A stretch of DNA of 64,000 nt, taken from contig JAREIK010010268.1 of assembly GCA_029783825.1 (NCBI GenBank), positions 97,512-161,511 of the forward strand, written 5' to 3'. Below are positions 52,849 to 63,150 of this stretch, in pieces; position 1 is the stretch's first letter, and the number at the start of each line of letters is the position of its first letter. The notes below the pieces were generated by a model that was not told the DNA's origin, made no database searches, and was given only the letters and a program-made list of their open reading frames with translations. Origin of the DNA: Sapria himalayana. Its lineage: Eukaryota; Streptophyta; Magnoliopsida; Malpighiales; Rafflesiaceae. Both the position numbers and the translations under genes were made by a program.

Positions 52849-55800
52849 TTAATTATCTACATCACTATCATCCTCCAATGGATCTTCTGACATTTCGTCT
52901 ATTCCGATGGAAGTTCCAACTCATCTTCAGATAAAAATTGATCATCTTTAATTTCTATTAGGCCACCATTTGAGTCACACAAATATTCTAGATCTTCATC
53001 CACATGCACATGCTCAATATTATTTATGTCATCTTTTTGGAATTATAGTGCAATAGCTAAGTCTGCACTTATTTCTTGAGATGTTAGCACTTCAAAATTT
53101 GAACGAGCTTTTATTTTGTAAATCGCCCACCAATCACTCTTATCACGAGATAAACTTGGATATGCATAATAATATACTTGAGTGACTTTAACTGCCAAAA
53201 TAAATGACTCATATCGATTATATCTATGTTTATGGTTAACATCCACTAGCTTATAATCTGAATGAATCTTTGTACCCACATTTCATGTGGAATCAAACTA
53301 CTCACACTTTTATAATACAATTATATTATTTTCGAGTCCAGGATATTCCAATTCAATAACTTATGTGTTGACCATAATAATCATTCTCATCTATGCTATA
53401 ACCTGAGCCTTTAAAGCATACACCACTTTTCATTGTTATTTTAGAAGAACTATGCCCAATTATATGAAATTTATATCCATTGACAAAATACCTGGGATTG
53501 GTTGTCACATATCCAAATGTGCCTTTACTTAGATTCTAAATGAAAATATTAGAATATCTATTTGAAGGATCATTTACCTGCAAACATTTTGTGTATACAT
53601 ACTCAAAATATGGTGCAACCTCCTCACAATTAAGTAAAACATAGTTCTGGGTTGCTTTGTACTCTTCATCTATCATACATCTTTACTTTGTTCTTCCAAA
53701 TGTCCTTCCAATGTGCTTGAAGATAGATAGTTTTGCCTCGGAATCATCTTCTGCCATCACATGACCTTCATCATTATGAGGCATATTTCTATTCTTTGTA
53801 TTGACATTATCCTCAAAATAATAAGAACAAAATAATGGTGCTTCTTATACAAAATTTTCATTGCAAATTGAACCTTCAATTTTTGCCTTCTTTCTAACAT
53901 TCAATTTCAACTTACAAAGATACCTACCACCATAATGTTAGGTTTCAATTATTTTAAATTACAATATTACTTTATATATGAAATAATAAAACCCAACTAA
54001 TTTTATGTATTTACCTTTCAAATGATACATCCACCTATATTATATTGCACTGGTCGTACTATCTTTGCTACATATGCTAAATGGACAAGCAAATATTCAA
54101 TTGAGTCAAAAGAGCTCAGTGGGAATATCCATTCAAGCTTACAAAGAATAAGTGGTATGTCATTCTCCAGTCTCACCATATCATCTATTTTAATTGTGGT
54201 TGTAGTTAGCTGTTTGAAAAACAAACTAAGTTCTGTAAGGATCTTCCAAACACTTAGGGAAAGTAATTCATGGAATGCAATTGGTATTAATCTCTGCATA
54301 AATACATGATAGTCATGACTTTTCATTCCAAATAACTTAAGATCCTTCATATCCATGCATCTACATATATTTGACACATATCCATCAGGAAAATTCAAAT
54401 ATTTTACTCATTCACACAATTTATGCCTTGCCTTTTAATCAAGTGTCTAACATGCTTTAGAAAATTTTCATGTTGCCTCATTCAGTTTCAATTCAAGATG
54501 CTGACAGTAATCATTCAACTCGTCTTGATTTTAAATTGTCTTTTGTTTTTCAATCTACATTAAGAATAGTGTTGAAAACAATTTCAAACACATTTTTTTC
54601 AATATGCATTATATCCAAGTTATGACGAATTAGTTGGACTTCCAATAGGGCAAGTCCCAAAAAATACTGTGTTTCCTCTAGCCAAATATTTTGCATATTG
54701 GACTATTATAATATCATCTCGTTAATGAGTTGTTGGTGCAATTGTCATCACAATTTTAATTTGTTGAAATATAGTTTTATTTCTTTGAAATGAATGATTC
54801 GTAGCTAGAAAATTATGATGTTTATCAAACCATGACTATTTACTATAAATTTGAGGATAAATACATCAAAATTTTTCATTCAATATGAGCATGTGAATCA
54901 TTCTATAGTACTCCAGCAAGACAACATTGAATATGTAGAAATATCACTTACCGTCAACATAAGGGCCACCTGCATAAAGAAATTTTGGTTCTTTGAAATA
55001 TCATATGTATTCACGCCAACATCCTACAAATGATTTAACTCTGCTATAAAAGGCCGTAAGAAAATATCTAGTATTTATTTCAATTTTTTTGGTCCTGTAA
55101 CCAATATAAACAAAAATATATATTGCGCCTTCATAGACAACCACAGAAACAAATTATAAGGTGTCACTATAACTAGCCATGTTGAATACTATTGTCTAGA
55201 TTGCCCAAATTGCTGAAATCCATCAATGCTGAAACCAAATCTCATATTTTGACTTTCATCTGCAAAATCTTGATGTATATGATTAAAATGCTTCTAAGCA
55301 GGTGAATCTGATGGATGACGCATTACCTTTTCTTCAACCTCATGCTCAGAATGCCACTTCATATAATTTGTTGTAGCATTTGATGCATATAGTCTCTACA
55401 ATCGATGAATTAAAGAAAAATAATACATTTCTTAAATGTAAATTCCAATTTTTGTCGCATATATGCAACACGAGGTGCCTTCTTAAACTCAGGATGATCA
55501 CAAAACTAATAGCTAATTAAATCACTATCACCACCCCAATATAACATATATCCATTGAAACAACAATCAATTTTTTCCACTAGCTGACTCATTCCTCGTA
55601 GTAACTTCTTAGTATTAAAAGTTGTTAGTGTCCAAATTATTATCCGGAATAATCTCTTTCATCAGTTCTGTCACCTGATAAAATAATTTTTCCAACATAT
55701 GATTTTCTAACTTAATGCTCATAAGTTTAGCCACAAGAGACAATTCGAATGTGTTTTACAATCAGGCCACACCTCATTATCTATAGCTTTAAGCATTTCA

Positions 55801-56221
55801 TAAAATTTTTGATCTTCATGATTAGGTGGTTCATCCATGTAATCTATATTGAAGTCAACACCAGCACCTTCCATGACCATTCTATGGTATGTGTTTGATG
55901 CTTCTTCACCACAAGCAAATGATTCAGTAACCTCATTACGATCAATGTTCAGAGCCATTGTACTTTCTACATGATAAATCAAGACAAAATAATTTTGTAC
56001 AAAGCCATATTAGCCAAATTGTATATTATAGTGTTTAGATCATGAAAAGAGATATTCTGACACTTGTTATGATTACATGGACACTTAATTTTTTCTCTAT
56101 CCATCCATCCATCTCGATTGACTACATAAAAATTGATGAAAGTTTCAAGCCCACTCAAAAAATCTTTATTCAAAATTCCATTTATAAACCTTTTATACAT
56201 CCACTGACAATCTAAATTCAT
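52849..56221 (-). pseudogene. CACTA TNP2-like transposase, copy B (decayed)
   Basis: The start at 56221 gives NLDCQWMYKRF and then GLETFINF and CPCNHNKCQN, the transposase-associated domain with its Cys pattern. Next come GAGVDFNIDYMDEPPNHEDQ and DNEVWPDCKTHS (55719-55982). The RWH-type block follows at 55200-55390 (YMKWHSEHEVEEKVMRHPSD), then the TNP2 block near 54600-54710 (RHNLDIMHIE-like). DUF4218 is a clean 126-residue frame at 54018-54398 (MKSHDYHVFMQRLIPIAFHE, then ILCKLEWIFP). DUF4216 is at 53043-53560 (KIHSDYKLVDVNHKHRYNRY), with an acidic tail ending at TAA 52849-52851. Frameshifts and stops separate the blocks, so it is inactive, but the domain order is that of a full TNP2. Confidence 0.88.
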
Positions 56222-56370
56222 TTTGTCTTGTTTTATTTACAAATAATAATGCTCAATCATTATTCTGAATTAACCATTCAATTACTTCAAAATATACAAA
56301 AAATTAAATAAAATTACTTATAGATGAATATTTAAAAATTAAATATTATGAATATTGAGGTAATGCATTA

Positions 56371-56511
56371 CAAGAATCTACATGAATAGATAAAGTAATT
56401 TTTAGCATGGCAAAGATTAATAGATATCATGCTATTACTAGATAAAAAAAGCAAAATATTATAATGGACAAGAAAGGAAAGCAAAAAAGAAAGAAATTTA
56501 AAGTTTGAATG
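56371..56511. other. AT-rich spacer
   Basis: CATTACAAGAATC at 56366 resembles a CACTA TIR (CACTACAAGAA) but faces right, away from copy B. Otherwise nothing is recognised. Confidence 0.3.
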
Positions 56512-56622
56512 GGGAGAGGGAGAGAGAGAGAGAGAAAGATAGAGAGAGAGTGTGTGTGAGTGAGTGAGTGATTGAAAGAGAAAGGGGGGAGAGTGAGAGA
56601 GAGGGAGAGAAATGGAGAGAGG

Positions 56623-56653
<31 letters not shown>

Positions 56654-56815
56654 GGATAGAGAGTGTGTGTGTGTGTGAGAGAGTGAGAGAGAGAGAGAGA
56701 TGGTAAGTAAGAAAGAAGGAGAGTAAGAAAGAAAATAGCAAGAGAGAGTGTGTGTGTGACATAGAAAGAAAAAGAGAAAGAGAATGACACATAAAGAATA
56801 AGATAGGTAGAGAGA
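56512..56815. repeat. Polypurine GA-rich tract with GT patches
   Basis: About 300 bp are almost free of pyrimidines on the plus strand apart from GTGTGT patches at 56550-56570, 56663-56676 and 56748-56758. Open frames of Ser, Leu and Phe on the minus strand are a result of the CT repeat. Mirror-repeat segments could adopt triplex DNA, which is inferred only. Confidence 0.9.
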
Positions 56816-57108
56816 GACCCACAGAGAATGCAGTGTTAGAATGAGGAATTACATAAAAGAATAAAACATTTTCTTCTATACAAAACTATCAAATATTACA
56901 TCTTTTGTTAAATATAAGTTCATATATGAGCATGAGGCCCAAGGGGTGAGATTAGGTAAGAGTACGACCCTCAGTTCAATAGCATGCTATATCTGACCAA
57001 AGGACACTCTAATGCTATGTGCTTACATATTAATGATATTATATATTTTGCCATTTAATTTCAAGTTAGTGCAACAAATTAGTATTATCCCAATTATAAT
57101 TATATTTT
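56816..57108. other. Unassigned interval before tandem repeat
   Basis: The stretch CATGAGGCCCAAGGGGTGAG to GACCCTCAGTTCAATAGC (about 56930-56982) is more GC-rich than its surroundings. No gene or RNA gene is recognised. Confidence 0.35.
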
Positions 57109-59220
57109 ATTATACATATAGTATATGTAGTTATAAATAGTTATATATAGTTAAACATATAGTTATAAATATATATATATTTCATACAAGTAGTTATATG
57201 TAGTTATACATAAATGTATACAAAGTTATAAACAAATATATAGATTTACTTATATGTATAAAAATATGTATACATAGTTAAAAATATTGTTATATTTATT
57301 TATATAAAGTTCTATATATTTATACAAATATTTATATATAGTTATACACATATAGTTAAACATAATGTTGTATGTTGTTATAGATGTAATTATAAATATT
57401 GTTACATGTGGTTATACATGTAGTCAAACATAGTAAAACTTATATTTATACACGTAGGTATATATATTTTTGCATATAATTATATATATTTATAGATATA
57501 GTTATGTATATGTATAGATATAGTAAAATACATTTATATATAATAATATATAAAAATCTATAGTAAATATATTTTGAAAATTATATATTTAAATATAGTT
57601 ATGTATAAAGTTTTTATAGTTATACATAGAGTAAGAAATAATTATTTATAGTTATATATTATTATACATATAGTATATGTAGTTATAAATAGTTATATAA
57701 AGTCAAACTTATAGTTATATATATATATATATTTCATACAAGTAGTTATATGTAGTTATATATAAATGTATACAAATTTATTAACAAATATATAGATTTA
57801 GATATATGTATACATATATGTATACATAGTTACAAATATAGTAATATTTAATTATAAAGTTTTATATAGTTATACAAATATATATATATATATATATATA
57901 GTTATACACATATAGTTAAACATAATGTTGAATGTTGTTATACATGTAATTTTAAATATAGTTACATGTGGTTATACATATAGTTACACATATTGTTACA
58001 CTTATATTTATACATGTAGGTATATATATTTTTCATATAATTATATATATTTAAACATATAGTAATGTATAGGTATATATATATTAAAATACATTTGTAT
58101 ATATTAATATATAAAAATGTATATTAAATATCTGTTGTAAATTATTTATTTTAATATAGTTACGTATAAAGTTTTTATAGTTATATATATAGTAAGATAT
58201 AATTATTTATAGTTATATATTATTATACATATAGTATATATAGTTATAAAAAGTTATAAATAGTTAAACATATAATTGTGTGTGTGTGTATTCATACAAG
58301 TAGTTATAAGTATTTATACATAAAAGTATACAAAGTTATAAACAAATATATAGATTTACATCAATGTATGCATAGTTACAATTATAGTTATATTTAATTA
58401 TATAGTGTTTTATATAGTTATACAAATATTTATATATATGTATACAAATATAGCTAAACATAATGTTGTACGTTGTTATACATAAATTATAAATATAGTT
58501 ACATGTGGATTTATATATAGATACACATATAGTTAAACTTATATTTATACACCTCGGTAAATATATTTCTTCATATAATTTTATATATTTATGCATATAG
58601 TTATGTTTTGGTATATATATAGTAAATTACTTTTGTATATATTAATATATAAAAATGTATATTAAATATATATTGTTAATTATATATTTAAATATAGTTA
58701 CTTATACTGTTTTTATAGTTATACATATAGTAAGATACAATTATTTATAGTTATATATTATTATACAAATAGTATATTTTGTTGGAATTATAGTTATATA
58801 GAATTATACATATAGTTATAAATTATAATATAGTTAAAAAATAGTTTTATATAGTAATAAATATAGTTATAAAATTAGTTTACATCATTACAAATATAAT
58901 TAAATATAGTTATAAATAGATTTATATAGTTATACAAATATTTATAAATAATTATACATATATAGTTAAACATATAGTTATATATAAATGTTGTACATTT
59001 TAATTATAATTATAGTTACATGTGTGATTGCACACATTGTTATCCATATACTTATAAATGTAGTTATACATGTTGTAGATGTAGTTATATATAGTTTTTC
59101 ATGTAATTATATATATTTAGACATATAGCTTTGTATAGGTATTGATGTAGATAAATACATTTATATATAGTAATATGTTGATATACATATTGTTAATTGC
59201 ATTTATATATAGTTTTTTTG
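57109..59220. repeat. Tandem repeat of about 550 bp, about four units
   Basis: The word ATTATACATATAGTATATGTAGTT marks unit starts at 57109 and 57661, with diverged starts at 58222 and 58760, giving unit lengths of 552, 561 and 538 and a last partial unit. Each unit contains ACAAGTAGTTATA, ATAGTTAAACATAATGTTG, ACATGTGGTTATACAT and GTATAAAGTTTTTATAG in the same order. Inside, the sequence is built from shorter AGTTATA words. The fourth unit is the most diverged. Confidence 0.85.
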
Positions 59221-60488
59221 ATATATTCGCATCAAGAGAGAGAGGCAAATGGTGCTAGTTAGATACTTAGAGTTGTCTCTGGACAACATGATAGTTTTAG
59301 AAGTATTATAATTTCGTAAATGTTTTATTTTTTAATTATCAAAAAAATGTATTAAATAATAAATATATATATATATAACATAAATACTAATCTTTTTTTT
59401 TACTTAATAAATTATTTTCAACAAGTTATTATGTGTGTAGCATAGCACACATTTAAAACAAACACCTTGCAATTTTAATTATCAAATTAATTAAACAATA
59501 AATATATAAATAATTTCAAAAAATAGACGTAGAGCCTTCCAAGTAGAAAAAGAAATCTTGGCTACAAAATTTATAAACTTCTTATTGCAATGCACACATG
59601 AAAAGATTATTGGTCTTTAAGCCACTCTCCGAAGAATTATAAATACATTTTAAGTTAAAAAATATATAAATATATTTAATTTATGGTTATAAATTTTTAA
59701 GAATACATAATAATTTTTATAAAGATAATATGAAATAATTTTAAAGGCATAAAATTTTATATTTTTGATATCATTTATAATTTTTAAAATTCTAAAAATA
59801 CGTAAAGTGAGAAGATAATTATAAAATGTTATATTTATTATTTTAATAAAGAGTGAATTTCAAAAGCTAATAGTAAAAATATTACTCAATTATTTAATTC
59901 TTATAAATTTTAGTAAGGGCAAACATCTATGTATTTATTTTTAAATAAATGTCAGGAACTACAGAGACATTCTAAGTCAATGATCAAAGAATGCATATCT
60001 TGTTTTTGTGTAAGCAAATAATCATCAATGATATATAACTCACCATGTCCAGGTACACAAACTCATGAGTGATGATAGGGTTCGAAGAAGTAAAACAACA
60101 AGACCACCGCCTTCCACAGTTTCAATCGTTCATGCAAGAATATTTGGAGTTAAGGATTCAAAATCCGACACAATTACAAGGGATAAAAAGAGTTATTTGT
60201 AGTGATGAGAATCTTAAATATAGTATCTTGAAAGAAAAGAAAAGTAGATCTTACAAAATACAAATTCCATAAGTATTTTCTAACATTTTTTCAGAATCCT
60301 TGTACAAGCAATAGCAAACAACTCCGGTTTCATGAAACAAAGAGAAGGGACCAGCTTTTTCTAGGTCAATCAGTCCCTTCACCATTAGCTTTTTAATCAA
60401 CTTTGTCAGTTTTCTCTTGTGACATCATCATGCAAGCATCAAATTGGGATAGAATTTAAAAACTAGTCTATTTTCGTCGTGATCATAG
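59221..60488. other. AT-rich interval, no gene supported
   Basis: It contains one copy of a degenerate dispersed repeat at about 59640-59930 whose partner is at 62870-63150. A 67-codon frame at 60069-60272 has mixed amino-acid composition (QSFMQEYLELRIQNPTQLQG) but no known family; it is noted and not called as a gene. Confidence 0.4.
59640..59930 (+). repeat. Degenerate dispersed repeat, copy 1
   Basis: Words shared in order with 62870-63150 are GGTTATAAATTTTTAAGA, ATATGAAATAATT, AAAATTCTAAAAAT, GAGAAGATAA, AAAATGTTATA and TTATAAATTTTAGTAAGGGC. The pair is in direct orientation, about 3.2 kb apart. The family is not known; a transposon end or a diverged LTR pair is possible. Confidence 0.6.
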
Positions 60489-60600
60489 CATCAAATTTAG
60501 TGTGTACGTATATATTGCAGTATATACATATGAATATACTGAGTATATACGTACATATATACTACATATATGTGGAGTTTTATACGTACATATTTTGTTT
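60489..60600. repeat. 23-bp minisatellite, small fragment (block 4)
   Basis: GTACGTATATATTGCAGTA and CTGAGTATATACGTACATAT are members of the 23-bp family of blocks 1-3. Only about four units are present, so this may be a fragment moved with a larger element. Confidence 0.7.
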
Positions 60601-60774
60601 CAAAAATATGACCAAACTAGTGCATTTGGAAACAACGTTACAAAGCTATCGTTGTCAACTGTGGCTATTGGACATCGTTGTGAATGCCGGATATTGAAAA
60701 TATTGTAGGGATCCCATTATGCCCCTCGCCCCATGCCCCACGCCCCACGCCTCTACCTCTTGCCTATGCCTCTA

Positions 60775-60798
60775 CCCCCCCCCCCCCCCCCCCCCCCC
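60775..60798. repeat. C24 homopolymer run
   Basis: Twenty-four consecutive C follow a run of GCCCC words. It could fold as an i-motif, with a quadruplex on the other strand. Its length is likely to be unreliable in sequencing. Confidence 0.9.
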
Positions 60799-60858
60799 AC
60801 TCCTCTCGCCCACTCCCCTAGCCCCTCGCTCCTTCATGGAGCTGACTAGAGGTTCGTC

Positions 60859-61238
60859 GAGCTCCAGCGAGCTAGAAGTGGAGCACACTAGAGCTAGAGG
60901 AGCTCTAGTGAGCTCCTTTGTGGAGCTCGAGGGGCTCCAGGGAGCTCCTTCGTCGAGCTCGAGGAGCTCCATCGAGCTCCAGCGAGCTCCACTTCGAACT
61001 AGCTGGAGCTATATGGAGTTCCGTGAGCTCCATGAAGGACCTCCCTGAAGCTCTATCGTGGTGCTAGTCGGAGCTCCTCGAGCTCCACTTCGAGTTCCAG
61101 CAAGCTCGAGGAGCTCCAAGGAGCTCATTCCCGGAGCTCGAGGTGCTCCGTCGAGCTCCACGTCGGGCTCCACTTCGAGCTCGATGGAGCTCCATGAAGG
61201 AGCTCACTGGAATTCTGACGTGGAGCTCGACAGAGCTC
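60859..61238. repeat. Dense GAGCTC palindrome cluster
   Basis: I count 21 GAGCTC hexamers in 380 bp by hand, often within GGAGCTCCA or TCGAGCTCCA words, spaced irregularly at 9-36 bp. There is no longer fixed repeat unit, so this is an amplified palindromic word rather than a simple tandem repeat. Its function is unknown. Confidence 0.9.
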
Positions 61239-61563
61239 TAGTGAGTCCATGAAGGAGTGAGGGACGAGAGGCGAGGAGTGAGTGGTGAGCAGCAATGAAC
61301 GAGGGGTGTGGGGCGAGGCGTGAGGGACTAGGGGTGAGGGGTGAGGGGCGAGCGGTCTTTTTTGTGGGAGGGGCGAAGCCATGGAAACACGAGGCGAACC
61401 CATGCCGGTGTGCCGTGGCACGAGCACCGAACCATGCCGAGTCAGGCACGGCACGGCACGACTCGTGCTTAACCCTAGCACGGGATTTTCCCAAGCAGGG
61501 CTGGCCCAGGCACGGCCGAAGTGTGCCATGCCTTGTGCCGGGTCGGCCTGGTTGACATCTCTA

Positions 61564-61998
61564 TTTAAGAGCTACCACACTTTCCACTGATTTGAAATCT
61601 ATTAAAGATTAAAAAAATTAATCATTAAAAAAACTTAACACTTTTTTTAATATACCAAGTGTTTAGATATAATATTGTGTTTAAAATATTTTTATAAATG
61701 TTAGATATATATAATTATATATATGTAACACTTTTATAAATAGTATATAGTATATATATCACATTTATATAAACATATTAAATATTTTATAATTATATAA
61801 AAATTTATATTTTATATAACTGTTTACAAATATGTATAAATATTTTATATATTATATAAATGTTATATAAAAAATATAAAAATGGATAATTTTATGTAAA
61901 TGTTGTATAGATAATTATAAATATTTATACATATGCATAACTATTTATATATAACATTATATGTTTATATAAACATATCAATGTTTATATATAATGTA

Positions 61999-62038
<40 letters not shown>

Positions 62039-62869
62039 GTATAGACATTTATATACAATGTCATATGATTATATAAATGTATAAAAGTTTATAAATAATT
62101 TTATCTGTTGATAATATTTTTGGAGACAACAAAAATCGAACCCATAAACATTGATTTTATTTTTTCTTAAGTTACAAAAGCATAACATATTAAGTATAAT
62201 TTGTTTTATTAAGTTATAGAAGTAGAAAACATTAAGCATAAAATTTTTTTCTTAGGTTACAAAAGTAGAAAACAAAATGCATACATTTTGTATTTTAAAT
62301 CTATATAACCCTAAAAATTTAAACAGTAAAATGAACAAAGATTACACTAACCATTTTTATTTCATTAATGGTAGATAGTCAAAATCATATAAGTGATATG
62401 AAAATAGAAGAAATAAGAGGAATATTAGGAGAAAATTAAAAAAATAAAAACCAAATATTCTGTATATACCAGACTCTGCCATTAGTAATCAAATTGATAC
62501 AGACAGAAAGATGTATATAGTATAATGAAGGAGTGGAGCAATGATAATATTACCTGGTAACAAGAAGAGGTAAAATTTATAGGGTGCTCCTATAGGCTAG
62601 TTATGCTTCTCCTCTCGTCCTCTTCGAAAGATAGGAAAAATGTTTAAGTGATTGAATGCCTTAGCATTTATTTTAATGAAAACTATAAATGTTTAACTGA
62701 TTGAATTTATCTTTTTTTTTTATTTAAAAAAAAGTCAAAAATATAAAAGTAAACCAAAATTATAAAAATTTAAATAAAAAAAATTAAAATGAAATAGATT
62801 TTATTTAGCAATAAATGATACTATTTCATAAATAAATTAAATAATAATATATAATAATAAAGTATTTCA
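61564..62869. other. AT-rich non-coding interval
   Basis: It holds repeated ATATTTATA and TATATAAATG words at 61660-62100, a TA run at about 62005-62034, and a slightly GC-richer patch at 62575-62640 (GGGTGCTCCTATAGGCTAG). No gene or structured RNA is recognised. Confidence 0.5.
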
Positions 62870-63150
62870 TATATATATATATATATAATGGTTATAAATT
62901 TTTAAGAGTCCAATTTATTTTTTATGATTATAATGTGAAATAATTATAAAGGAATACAATTTCATATTATTTGATATAATTTATAATTTATAAAATTCTA
63001 AAAATTATTTAAAGCTAAGAAGATAAATAAAAAATGTTATAATTATTCTTTTAATAAAAAGTAAAATATTATAAGTTAATAATAAAAATCATACTCATTT
63101 GTTTAATTTTTATAAATTTCAGTAGGGACAAAAAATAAAACTTTAATTAA
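62870..63150 (+). repeat. Degenerate dispersed repeat, copy 2
   Basis: The partner of 59640-59930 in direct orientation, ending in TTATAAATTTCAGTAGGGAC against TTATAAATTTTAGTAAGGGC in copy 1. The gaps and substitutions are many, so the duplication is old. Confidence 0.6.

Larger units (their letters stand above)
50342..56370 (-). mobile_element. CACTA (En/Spm) transposon copy B
   Basis: A second, more complete copy of the element at 10101-16112, in the same orientation. The order is TNP2-like gene (52849-56221), second gene (50932-52762), then 3' flank. The left limit is not sharp: the subterminal TAGCTAGG motifs of copy A are not seen here, so this end may be deleted or replaced by the sequence with the P-loop fragment. 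On the right, after the TNP2 start there are about 150 bp of AT-rich DNA and no clear inverted TIR. Neither end can be fixed from the sequence alone. Confidence 0.8.
60719..61563 (-). mobile_element. hAT right-end region, GC-rich
   Basis: The right boundary is GGCCTGGTTGACATCTCTA at 61563, the inverse of the left hAT end at 2824 (TAGAGATGTCAACCAGGC against TAGGTGTCAAAGAGGC). Inside are GGCACGGCACGGCACGA words, the small palindrome GCACGACTCGTGC near 61457, GAGGGGCGAGG-rich DNA, a GAGCTC cluster and a C24 run. No transposase segment is seen, so it is a separate truncated or non-autonomous copy, or the displaced right end of the element starting at 2824. Open frames on both strands reflect high GC and lack of stops, and are not called as genes. 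Confidence 0.6.

Noticed and set aside
54022..54309. Plus-strand frame of 95 codons
   Set aside because: It is antisense to the clear DUF4218 segment of TNP2 copy B. The similar frame at 14090-14317 is antisense to copy A.
56366..56380. CATTACAAGAATC as right TIR of CACTA copy B
   Set aside because: It faces away from copy B, and no partner was found. It may belong to another element or be chance.
56368..56822. Ser/Leu/Phe-rich frames opposite the polypurine tract
   Set aside because: They are a product of CT dinucleotides. No start context or conserved motif is present.
60069..60272. 67-codon frame with mixed composition
   Set aside because: No known family and no supporting signals. Length is not significant in AT-rich DNA with this many frames.
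60719..61590. Overlapping frames on both strands in the GC-rich hAT end
   Set aside because: High GC lowers stop frequency on both strands. The sequences are Ser/Glu/Leu or Arg/Pro low complexity derived from the GAGCTC word.
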